A DNA stretch of 64,000 nt from Apostichopus japonicus (Eukaryota; Echinodermata; Holothuroidea; Aspidochirotida; Stichopodidae): assembly GCF_037975245.1 (NCBI RefSeq), contig NC_092562.1:28347554-28411553 (forward strand), given 5' to 3'. Position numbers and translations under genes: made by a program. Positions 29,216 through 64,000 of this stretch are shown here, piece by piece. The notes under the pieces are model-generated. The model was not told the origin of the DNA. It saw only the letters and a program-made list of their open reading frames with translations, and made no database searches. Within the stretch, counting starts at the first letter, position 1; the number at the start of each line of letters is the position of its first letter.

Positions 29216-31675
29216 CTTACATTATATGGGACATTTTTGGATACCTATGACATTCCGTATCTATGTTTTGTCAATCATCTTACATCAGGGCCAAGAAGAA
29301 GCTCCATTCTCAGCATATGTCTTGTTCATCCATCAAGGCCACCTAAGTACCATGCCATACTAGTACGTTGTATCCCAATTGCACAACAGTATTCCCTAAT
29401 TGTCTTAATTATAATCAGTACACCCCAAATTATCTTAGATTTCACCCATTGGTGGATTGTATCATAATTGGCCTAGTTGAAACAAAGCAACAAAGCAACT
29501 CATATTGTATGTCATGATGTTGTATGTGATATTATGGCATACTATTTTATATGCACCAGATTTGGTCAATATGCTGCATTCAAAACAAACATGCAAACAA
29601 TATAAAGGTTAAACAGTTTTACAGCATATGGTATGTACAGTTTTTGTAAAGTAAACTAAGTATGTACCATAATTTTATTCTAATAGGGCTACTGTGGCAA
29701 ATTTACCATGTTCACCCCAATTTAACCATAGTTTACCGCTCTAAGACTAGGGCATGTTTGTTTGCTGGGAGCATATATAAATGTTTTCTTATATCTTATA
29801 TAGGGTGATATATTATTGTATTAATGTACTTTTTAACTGTTCGACCAAATTTTCCTGCCATTCCTGGACTTGCCGTCTTACTGCTTTACCTCAAGTCTTT
29901 TCGTAGTGTTAAAAAGCTATGTTTTGTTGTGTTCCTTACTATTTTCTTACAGTTTTACGTCTCAAAGTTTTATGTAATATGAACGAGAAATAAAGAGACC
30001 AAAAAACAAAAAAAAAATTGTGTTGTCATTCTTAAAAAAGGAAGTTCTCTGACCAAAAGTCCCACAAAGCTGACCTCGTCGTGGTGTCAGAGTGGCACCA
30101 CTGTCTTTTCAGTGGGTGAACTAGAGCTTTGTCTGGCCATTTTTATGTCAAGATGCCCTTTCATGTGTCATATTTAATTGCCTGTTGTGTAACCTGCATG
30201 TTTTCACAAAACTAGTTATGCTTGAAAATATACCCAGTAAAAAGGCCCCTGTCCCGATACCATCAAGGCTCCATAGGCTGATTACTAACAACCCCATGTA
30301 CAATTTCAGAAAGGTGAATTTGAAGGGGCACTGGCAGGGCTTGGACTCTTTGCAGTGGCAGGGCTTGTACTTGGAAGAGCACCAGCATGGGTCCATCTTC
30401 ATGAGAGTCTCTAAATACAATTATTGCTGTTGATAAATGCAAACCAGTGTTGAGTGTCTGATTTCAGCGAGTAGTGCTAAAAGTAGCGATTGTTACGATA
30501 TGGCATTGCTTGCATGTATTGTTTTGTGTGGATGTACCAAATCGATGTATTGGCAGTGAGTATTTCATGATCTCCGGGCGTCCTTATGCCCCTATCCACA
30601 TAGAAAAGTTATTGCACGGCCATGTATAGTTCCTCTTATCATACTATATATGCATGAAGTTCCATGACATAAGCAATTTTCAATTCCATTAGTTTTATCA
30701 CGCTTAGTTATAGCATTTCGCGCAATACGTACCAACGGAACGGGACAGTCACCACTTTACTCGTAACCTGTATTCGTAACCTGTATTCATGTGCGTAGGC
30801 CCTATTTATTTGCGTGAACTTGACTTCGTTACAGAATAATTTGAAGAGAAATGGATACTTATTCGTGGTGAAGGAAATTTTTACAGCGAATATACTAGTT
30901 TTCAAAATTGGAAATGATGATATCCATGCAAAAAAAACAAGTTTTCTAAACAGTTCGAAAGTCGTTCGGAAAATACGGCCGAAGTTCCCCTTTCACTACT
31001 TTTTTGTGCCTTTTGTCAATAACGATTGGATTAAACACCCATTAATTTCCCTCATCAAATATTCAGTTATTTCCAGACATATCATTTGAATAATGACTGA
31101 GAAATTGACCTTCGAAAATGTTAAGTTTTACCTAATTAAATATTAATGAGGAGTGACGTCAAGAAAACCCCCGTGGCTCATATTCTACAAGCAAACGAAA
31201 GCACTTTTCGCAACGCTGGGGACTGACCGATTGCATCACGGCTTGCATCACGGATAAACACGGTACTTAACCTGTTCCCTTTCTCGGCGCCACGCCTCGG
31301 AAAAGTCGTGATATCATAACAAATAACAAATATGTATCAATGTATGGTGTTTGCTGTTCACGTCTGTGGTCAATAAAGATTCACTCTTTTTTTTGTACAA
31401 AAACGGATCTCTCACTTGACCTTGAATATGTTCGTCAGCGTTGCCATAGAGACAGCCTACACGTTTTTTTTTCTAACAAGAAAATGGAATTTTACACAAT
31501 GCACGAGCTAGTGGAGCGTGACATTAACCTTCAGGGTGTTGTTCCATAACAACTCCCTGTATTAACCGACGATTCTTGAGCTGTTCCGAAAAAAAAAAAA
31601 ACAGTACATCGAGGGTTCGGGCCACTTTTACTTTATTTGTATATCGTTTTGGCGAGTTCCTAGTTGAAGTGTACA
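29216..31675. other. Spacer upstream of the LRR gene, no gene recognised
   Basis: Only short open frames without motifs. AT-rich with an A-rich tract near 30000-30016. Confidence 0.35.
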
Positions 31676-31684
31676 TATATTTAA
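31676..31684 (+). promoter_or_regulatory. Candidate TATA box of the LRR gene
   Basis: TATATTTAA lies about 160 bp before the predicted ATG at 31842, a plausible distance for a short 5' UTR. In AT-rich DNA such a match is common; transcript ends would decide. Confidence 0.2.
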
Positions 31685-31841
31685 AGCCAACTAGATAAAT
31701 TATGAAGACATACAGAGTCGACACAGAGCTCAACATCGTTGCACGAACACAGCGATACACTGAAAATGTTCCTTGGTTCAATCTTTAGTAATATTTTCTG
31801 ATTTTTCAATCATTCTTGAAACCATCGTTCGTATTTTAACA

Positions 31842-56901
<25,060 letters not shown>

Positions 56902-56994
56902 GGCATTGAGACACACACCTGTATGACTCATACATTTCACATTAAGGGTCTTGTTTATGGGTAGGATTATATCGTCTTGTGTAAACTCTATCAA

Positions 56995-57000
56995 AATAAA
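56995..57000 (+). terminator. Poly(A) signal of the LRR gene
   Basis: AATAAA about 94 bases after the stop codon, the first such hexamer downstream on this strand. Confidence 0.5.
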
Positions 57001-58419
57001 CTTTAATATACAAGTAACTATATTCAGGTCGTTTGATAAGACTCAATACATATTTCGATAAGTCAACGGTTTCAGATAGGTGTTATTGGTTTCCAACACC
57101 TCGCGTATAGTTGGTTAAAGCTCACCTATCCCGAGTCCAAGTCGAGACCTTGGCCACAAGTTCCGATGAGTCTGAGCGGGTTCCAATACCCTACGAGTCC
57201 TAGCCGAGTCCACGGTGTGATGTAATGGTTAAGTTAGTAGAGTTGTCCGCAGCGGAGACATAACTTCCGTTTATTTGCAGGAGGGAGCTCTCTTCATAGG
57301 ATGGTTTCAAGTTTTGGACTTGTTGATATCTTGTGCCCACTTTGTTTCATCTGTGGACGATGTAGCCAATCTGTATAATTAATGGCAACCTTTTTGATAG
57401 GGACCTTGGTCCTTTTCAAAAGGAACCTACCAGAAGCGGTGATTATTTATGGTGTATTTGTTGATGTGTTTCAAGATGTATTCACTGGTGTAGTGTATTA
57501 GAATTTTGGCGAGGAGGGCTTTTTTTTATGATGTTGGGCAGAGATAATCTATGATGCCTGCTGGGCGAATTGTCAGTGCTGGGATGCATCAATAGCTGAA
57601 TTCCCAAGTTGGGACGGTGATTGGTCCACACTAATCATATCGACCTCTGATCGATTCAATACATATTGTAGGGTCAAAATGAAGACTGCATTTTACCTAA
57701 CTTAAATATACATTTTTTTGTTGCAATATTGGAAGAAAGAAAGGATAACTGGTAAAAAGGTATGTTCTGAGTTACGTTTGGTACCTGTTACTATATGCTT
57801 TGCCTGCACAAAACAGTTCGTGTGCTTTACCTGGATTTGCAAAAAAATGTGCTGAAATAGGCCTTAATATAGTTTTTGAAGTACTGGTTCATAAAAGTGG
57901 CAATATGACTGGGTTGTCCTCTAACCTCAACGATTTTGATCTATTGATGTAGTAATATTGTAGTAGTACAAAATAAATGTTTTTTGTTTGTAAATAGTAT
58001 CATGCAAATGAATGTAAAATCAATTGTTCAGAAACATGTGTAGTCGGGGATATTTTTGATTGAACAGTTATGTGTTTCTTTGTTTAGTTAGACGTTCCAT
58101 TTTTCTCGTATAAAACAGGGAGTCTTTATGTTCATAAAGTGCTTCTCCTTTATAGATCTTCGGGTTTTTAGACCTTATTTACCTCTGTATATAATGTATG
58201 GCCGGACCACGCATTGCCTCTTACTCTAAAGTTTATATCAGTTTACCAATAAAGAAGTCCATATAAGTCTATGGAAACTATATAACGAGAGTTGTTTGTA
58301 TTCTTCTATGCGTTTGTTCGTACGGTATTTTGAAACCTTTTTTTCGGAGATTACAATATTTGCACATAACTAGGGAAAGTAATTTTGCCGCTTGTCAACA
58401 GAATGCCATATATGTATAA
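57001..58419. other. Intergenic, no gene recognised
   Basis: 57120-57230 has repeated 'gagtcc' words (cccgagtcc, gagtcctagccgagtcc). No reading frame of note. Confidence 0.35.
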
Positions 58420-58660
58420 AAAAAATGTCCAAAATATTACCAGCATGTCCAAAGTTAAAAGCATGTCCGAACCAATATGAGAATGTCCAAATAATATAAT
58501 TTAGGAGGGTCGAAAAACAATACAAGAGTGTCCAAGGTAATATTAAATTGTCCAAAATAATATAAACATGTTCAAAATAGTATAAGAGTGCCGAAAAGTA
58601 ATGTAAGGGTTTTGAAAGTAACTGCAAAATTTGAACTTAGTAGTGAACATTTAAGTGTTT
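58420..58660. repeat. Relative of the fold-back element at 28905
   Basis: About ten degenerate subrepeats of GTGTCCAAAATAATATAAGA type lead into 'gtaactgcaaaatttgaact', matching the entry to the hairpin of the copy at 28905-29215. The inverted partner arm is not seen here, so this copy looks truncated. Confidence 0.6.
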
Positions 58661-60232
58661 GAAATGTGACGCCATATGCGCCAAAAGTCGAACTTTTATA
58701 TTGGTACGTCGAAAACAAATTCAGCATATCAATACCTTCTTTAAAGTTATTTCTATCGCATGATACCTTGGTTGCCATCGCAGTATTATAATATTCCACC
58801 ATTTTTTTCAGTTTTTCAAGCAAATACTTCAGATGATTTAAAAATAAATCCATCACCTAATAGTTCCCTTTGTAATATCCCTACATAAAATGAATGGTTT
58901 CGTCCTGTGTGAAGGTGCTGAAAGTATTCTGAAATTGTCGCGAATTATAGATGTACAGTAAATGCATATATTCAGACCTGTAATGAAAACAAATTAATGA
59001 AAATTATATGGCCGAAAAGAAGGGTATAATAAAGGAGACACTGCAACTGCATCGCCTCTCAAAACACTCTCTATTTTTTGTGCAGAATACAATCGTCAAT
59101 ATAATACTGCCCTCTGTATAATGCAAGAAGTGAGACTCCTTTCGCACCTGCAAGCCAATGCATAGATGTAATTGTTGAGAATGTCACCATGAATAAATTT
59201 GTTATTGGTTATCTATTGGTCCATCTAAACAGGTCACTCTTCAAAGCACTGACTAAGGCAATATTCTCCTCTGGTATATGTTTCATGCACAAACTATGAC
59301 TAAGAATCGCTGGATACAATAGCGCTTTGCAGAGGACGCCATCTTTAATTTAGTCTTGAAGGAGCATATTTTTACGCTGAATATCTTGACATCCGGAATA
59401 TACATTTAGAAAATGGAATAGCGCACTGTTTCCCCTCTTTTTGTTGCTGTTGTTTGTTTTTGGAATATGGCATATCAAGATGAAAATTATGCCTAAAGTA
59501 AGCCTCTAAAATCACCAGTTCTTGGGGACAAGAGTCATACGTCTCGTCCCTCTCAAATTCATAGGTCTTGACAGGGTAACTATCCCTGTTAGTAAAAGAA
59601 TAAGACTGCCGTATCCTGCTGGCCAACCAACATAATTTATCGCTTATAACACAATACATTATCCTTTTCCAACAGTACATTTAATAGTGAGATTTTGGCT
59701 ATTTAAATATGCCTTTGGCTCTTTTATTTCTTTGAGCTTCAAAGTTTCTTGTATTTTCTGCTTTTTCCTTTCAATCCGAACGCTTTTGCATTTGCGTTTG
59801 TCTGATTTTATTACTGATATTGCCCTATTGGGGATATAATATATCTAGGCAGGTAGGCAAAGAAAGAAATTAAATGTACGAATTAAGGACACCACAAGGA
59901 AATACAGTGGGGAGGGGGAGGGGGAGACAAAAGCTGCAAAGCAACCGTTCGAGTTACATCAATATCCTCCAGTTGATCAAGAAATTCACTTCTGTCAGTT
60001 CCATTATGTACGAATGTGTATTTTGTGTTGTTCATCCCATATATTATAAACATTTCAAACCACAAAAATTAACCAATTAATTTCAAATATAATAGCTCGA
60101 TTTAAGGAAGTATCGAATATTGAACGAAACATCCATCCACTGTTAGAAAAGTGCGTAGTAAATAGAATTAGTAATACGGAGTGCATATTCATCAATGAAA
60201 AGAATATTCCATTTCCTCAGAGGTGATGAAAT
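58661..60232. other. Intergenic, no gene recognised
   Basis: Only short open frames without motifs. Confidence 0.35.
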
Positions 60233-60862
60233 CCTCCCTCCCTCCCTCCCTCCCTCCCTCCCTCCCTCCCTCCCTCCCTCCCTCCCTCCCTCCCTCCCTC
60301 CCTCCCTCCCTCCCTCCCTCCCTCCCTCCCTCCCTCCCTCCCTCCCTCCCTCCCTCCCTCCCTCCCTCCCTCCCTCCCTCCCTCCCTCCCTCCCTCCCTC
60401 CCTCCCTCCCTCCCTCCCTCCCTCCCTCCCTCCCTCCCTCCCTCCCTCCCTCCCTCCCTCCCTCCCTCCCTCCCTCCCTCCCTCCCTCCCTCCCTCCCTC
60501 CCTCCCTCCCTCCCTCCCTCCCTCCCTCCCTCCCTCCCTCCCTCCCTCCCTCCCTCCCTCCCTCCCTCCCTCCCTCCCTCCCTCCCTCCCTCCCTCCCTC
60601 CCTCCCTCCCTCCCTCCCTCCCTCCCTCCCTCCCTCCCTCCCTCCCTCCCTCCCTCCCTCCCTCCCTCCCTCCCTCCCTCCCTCCCTCCCTCCCTCCCTC
60701 CCTCCCTCCCTCCCTCCCTCCCTCCCTCCCTCCCTCCCTCCCTCCCTCCCTCCCTCCCTCCCTCCCTCCCTCCCTCCCTCCCTCCCTCCCTCCCTCCCTC
60801 CCTCCCTCCCTCCCTCCCTCCCTCCCTCCCTCCCTCCCTCCCTCCCTCCCTCCCTCCCTCCA
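60233..60862. repeat. (CCCT)n tetranucleotide array, ~630 bp uninterrupted
   Basis: About 157 perfect units with no visible interruption, ending in 'ccatccatgtgtgtg'. Frames of over 200 codons on both strands (Leu-Pro-Pro-Ser and Gly-Arg-Glu-Gly repeats) are artefacts. The complementary strand is (GGGA)n, a strong G-quadruplex former, and the duplex is a homopurine-homopyrimidine mirror repeat. Confidence 0.98.
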
Positions 60863-63436
60863 TCCATGTGTGTGTGCAGTAGTATCATTATCACGTTGTA
60901 ACAGATATTCTCTTACCGTTTACATTATCTATTCATTATGTTACAAATCGTACATATCACAAATAGTGCTCTGGTCATCTTGATAAATCTATAGCCCTTA
61001 TTAAGCGTATCGATAATGTTAAATTTTCTTGGAACCAATAAGAATGATGACACTACGTCTGACGTATGACTCGCAGATCTTAGAATTTCGGTTATCCTAT
61101 ATGATACAAGGCTTCGGTTAATCAAATAGCGGGTTCCTGTACTTTGACCGATAAAAAAGGCCTGGTCGATATATTAACGTAGACAAGCAAGCCAAGAAGG
61201 CTAATAACACTTGCAATATGCTTGCGAACGAGATCACCCTTAAACAGCTCTCGTCATAAAACAAATATACATCTTCTTCGTAAAGAGACTCGTATATGCA
61301 GATATTGTACCTAAAACCACTGACATTCCCCCGTTGAACGATAATTACTTGGAGCCGTTTATGGAATTTCATCCAGCAGTACGGTAAGTGCAAGTAGCAA
61401 ATATTCATTGACTTGTCATGCACCTCAACGTATTCTACAATTGGATAGTTGAACGTCTGTAGCTTACAGGTAGGTGCATAGGCTGTATAAAATATTCACC
61501 TCCAAAGCTTCGTTTAGTCTAAGAATTGTGCATTTATGCAACGTCAGGATTTTTCGCTTGATCATCAATCATCTATCGATAAGAGTTAACTATTTTTTTT
61601 TACCAAAGGACTTCAATCTTACAAGTCTGAATGTGCCATAAACTCTTCCATTCTTTGTTTATATGTATATTGATAATTAGTGCGTTTCACGTTCCCCACA
61701 CAATGGTTTATTAGACATTTACGGGTAATTATAACCATAAAAGGAAGAGTAGACTTTTCTTTAGTTTTCCTTTGAAGAATGTCAGAGCATATATAGTTAT
61801 GAAACGATGGTAAAATGTGTATCATATTTCTATACTTATTGTCATCAAATCATAATAATAATTTTTTAGTATATTTTGAAGTAATACGTCATAACAATAC
61901 ATTCCCGAATAACAGCTGAGAAGAGTTTGACCTTTTTTCAAGGTATAATCAAGCTATCTAATCAAATTAACCTGAAGGTTGGTTCGGTGCATAATTTCAT
62001 TGAAATATCATTTCTCGTAGGTCATTTTCTTTCACTTCATCAACAATCAGTTACTGGAATTTGTTTAATAGTGTATCATTTTTTTGACAACATTTTAGCC
62101 TTGAAACACATGTAATTACATCTTTATTATTAAAATAATTTCCATCATGCATGAATTTGTCCTGACAACACTTACTCAAGCAATCAAGTGTTGTGTAGAT
62201 TAAGTATATACGAGACTTATTGTACGCTACGTAAATTTACCAAACTACAGCTGTGTGTGGTTTTCGTTTGTTTACATAAAGCTAACGGTAGCAATTGCTC
62301 AATGATATACCACAACATTAGAGAGAACAAGAATTTATTGAATCTCGTAAAAGCACTGGATTAATTACCGTAGAATATTTGAACAATTAGCATGGATAAT
62401 TAACTGCACTTGTAGTGCTTAACTTGGGGCTAGTGCATGCTGAAATGTTTATGTTCAAATATATTGTGACAATTAAGAGCTCGAATTGTGAGTATGTGTG
62501 TGTGACAGTGGGTAAGTGAAAGAGAGATTTTCAACGAACTGTGTATAAGATAGTTAACGATCGTTAAGACTAATTGAGTATTATATATAAATATAAATAT
62601 TTATATTTATATATATGTGTGTATATTAAACAACGTACGAAAAGAAATATAAATTTACATCGTGAAATCCAGTCAGAGCATTATAGATAAACAAAGAGGC
62701 AATTGGTAAAAATACCCTCACATTTGATCATTCGTATATGCAGTTTGCAATTATGCTTACTTGATTTCGACGTGTGTATATATACAACAGCCCAGCTGCA
62801 ACAATCTTCTTCCTATGCGTCGTATACAATCCTTTAGCATTATGCTATAATTGCAAAGGACGTCATGAAATAAGTATAGTTGGAGTGGAATTTTAACTTC
62901 AGTGGAGATGGACATGATTGCTGCATTTTATTGACTGTGTTTTATTACCGGTGTGTATCGTATTAATTCCTTTTAACTATTTATTGATAGAGGCCTGGTA
63001 ACCGCTCTAAGTCAGTTATTATAGCTTATTCGTACTGTTAATATTTTGTATAATGATTTTCGTTAGTCAGTAAATCAGTCTTTTCTGTATATTACCTTGT
63101 TTACAGTCGAGCATATCGACATTAGGTACACGTTCATTTGTACCTCCCCTTCCTTCATCCCCCCCCCCCCTGTGTAGGCTTCTGACATGTGCCTTCTCCA
63201 TGTACGTCATCATTATGTGTATACTCGATAAGTTATAACGATACGAGCATTATGTCCCTCCATACCAGTTGAAGAGCAGATCTACGAATTGAAAAATGAG
63301 GTCTTCTAAATCATAATTTTTTCTTCTGCAAATTTAGTTCACTCATTAAGAAGATAATTCCACTTTTACGTGGATGGGATGAAGATCGGTGAATCGCCTC
63401 AGTACAGATGAAGTTGACAAATCCAAAGGTTGACCA
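60863..63436. other. Intergenic, upstream of right-edge gene
   Basis: No coding sequence recognised. 62584-62617 is an AT palindrome (TATAAATATAAATATTTATA and its mirror). A C run lies near 63160. The promoter of the right-edge gene should lie here but no clear core element stands out. Confidence 0.35.
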
Positions 63437-63820
63437 ATGATGACAGATTATGACCGTTACCTCGCCGATGACCATGAAGAGGAGTCCAACTGGGTTGAGT
63501 TACTGGTTGAGTTACTCCAAGAACTCTCAAAGAAACATGGAAATATTCCAAACTATTTATACAGGGCCATCAATGAGAGACCAGAAAATGCTGCATCAGT
63601 ATCGACCATGTTCGAGGAATCGTGTTCTCACTCGAAGCAGGGAAATGGTTCGAGAAAGCCTGAGAAAGAGGAGGACAGCCTGGCCAGTCCAGAGGTACAC
63701 AGGAGGAGTCCAGGAGTCGACTCTGGCTGTTCGGTGGGGTTTAATGATTATGAAGATGAAGATGATGAATACACTATAAATCGTGGTGAAAACTCAATGA
63801 AGAAGATTTTTAAAGACTTG
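63437..63820 (+). CDS. Right-edge gene exon 1
   Basis: ATG at 63437 with a second ATG directly after; either could be used. The frame continues eight codons into the intron by chance before TAA, but the gtatgt donor at 63821 and the in-frame exon after it argue for splicing. Confidence 0.65.
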
Positions 63821-64000
63821 GTATGTAAAGCAATGATTTGTTTTTAAACATTACGTACAATATGAACAAAATATTTCTCCGAAATCCATTATACTTTCAG
63901 GAATTGCAATATACTAAAAATATGATAAAGACAAAAAGTCTGTGGGATATGAGGCCCTGTTATACGGAATTTATTGCCCATCAATTGTGCAGTAATATAG
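63437..64000 (+). CDS. Unidentified acidic protein, first two coding exons (partial)
   Basis: Exon 1 63437-63820 (128 codons) starts MMTDYDRYLADDHEEESNWV and ends KKIFKDL before gtatgt, phase 0. Exon 2 starts at 63901 after 'atactttcag' with ELQYTKNMIKTKSLWDMRPC and stays open to the window edge. The intron is only 80 bp. Residues ~20-45 (VELLVELLQELSKKHGNIPN) look like an amphipathic helix pair; the following ~80 residues are charged and low in hydrophobics, with an acidic run (DYEDEDDEY). No signal peptide or known domain is recognised, and the function is unknown. The two in-frame exons and good splice sites make it a real gene. Confidence 0.65.
63901..64000 (+). CDS. Right-edge gene exon 2 (runs off the window)
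   Basis: Thirty-three codons open to the edge, phase 0 after a pyrimidine-rich acceptor. Codes ELQYTKNMIKTKSLWDMRPC then YTEFIAHQLCSNI. Confidence 0.55.

Noticed and set aside
60192-60983. Very long open frames on both strands (Leu-Pro-Pro-Ser and Gly-Arg-Glu-Gly repeats)
   Set aside because: They are produced by a perfect tetranucleotide repeat, which is stop-free in several frames; no gene evidence.

Overview
The window is eukaryotic. Genes are split by GT-AG introns, the spacers are AT-rich, and mobile-element debris is dense: hAT-like elements, a small TTAA/TA-target MITE family, CR1/L2-like and L1-like LINE fragments, and tRNA-headed SINEs. Micro- and minisatellite arrays are numerous. 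The gene content and repeat style suggest a marine invertebrate deuterostome, perhaps an echinoderm, but the species cannot be fixed from the sequence alone.

Layout. (1) 1475-8086, plus strand: the last eight coding exons of a class I histone deacetylase, clearly HDAC3. The N-terminal ~121 residues lie upstream of the window. One intron ends in a 38-bp minisatellite whose unit is a copy of the gene's own 3' splice site. (2) 8087-13500: 3' UTR, then tandem arrays, two of which are interrupted by the same MITE family. (3) 13988-14857, minus strand: an intronless arylamine N-acetyltransferase-like reading frame with a splice acceptor immediately before its ATG. (4) 15000-31600: no convincing host gene. 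It holds nested transposon remains, including an L1-like fragment interrupted by a hAT element that still codes a transposase dimerisation segment, and several tandem arrays. (5) 31842-56901, plus strand: a 21-exon gene for a predicted 1130-residue membrane protein. It has a signal peptide, an LRR N-cap, about 16 leucine-rich repeats (nearly all one per exon, all phase 2), a cysteine-rich ephrin-receptor/GCC2-GCC3-like region, and a C-terminal multi-pass membrane domain. All exons join in frame (3393 nt including stop). Its introns carry a CR1/L2-like LINE, SINEs, hAT-like elements with clean 8-bp target duplications, and arrays. (6) 56902-63436: spacer with a 630-bp uninterrupted CCCT tetranucleotide array. 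(7) 63437-64000, plus strand: the first two coding exons of an unidentified acidic protein running off the right edge.

The genes do not form a pathway: HDAC3 is a nuclear co-repressor enzyme, the NAT-like protein is a cytosolic acyl-transfer enzyme, and the LRR protein is a surface receptor or channel-like molecule. The strongest candidates for something undescribed are the LRR/Cys-rich/polytopic protein and the minisatellite that multiplies a 3' splice site inside HDAC3.
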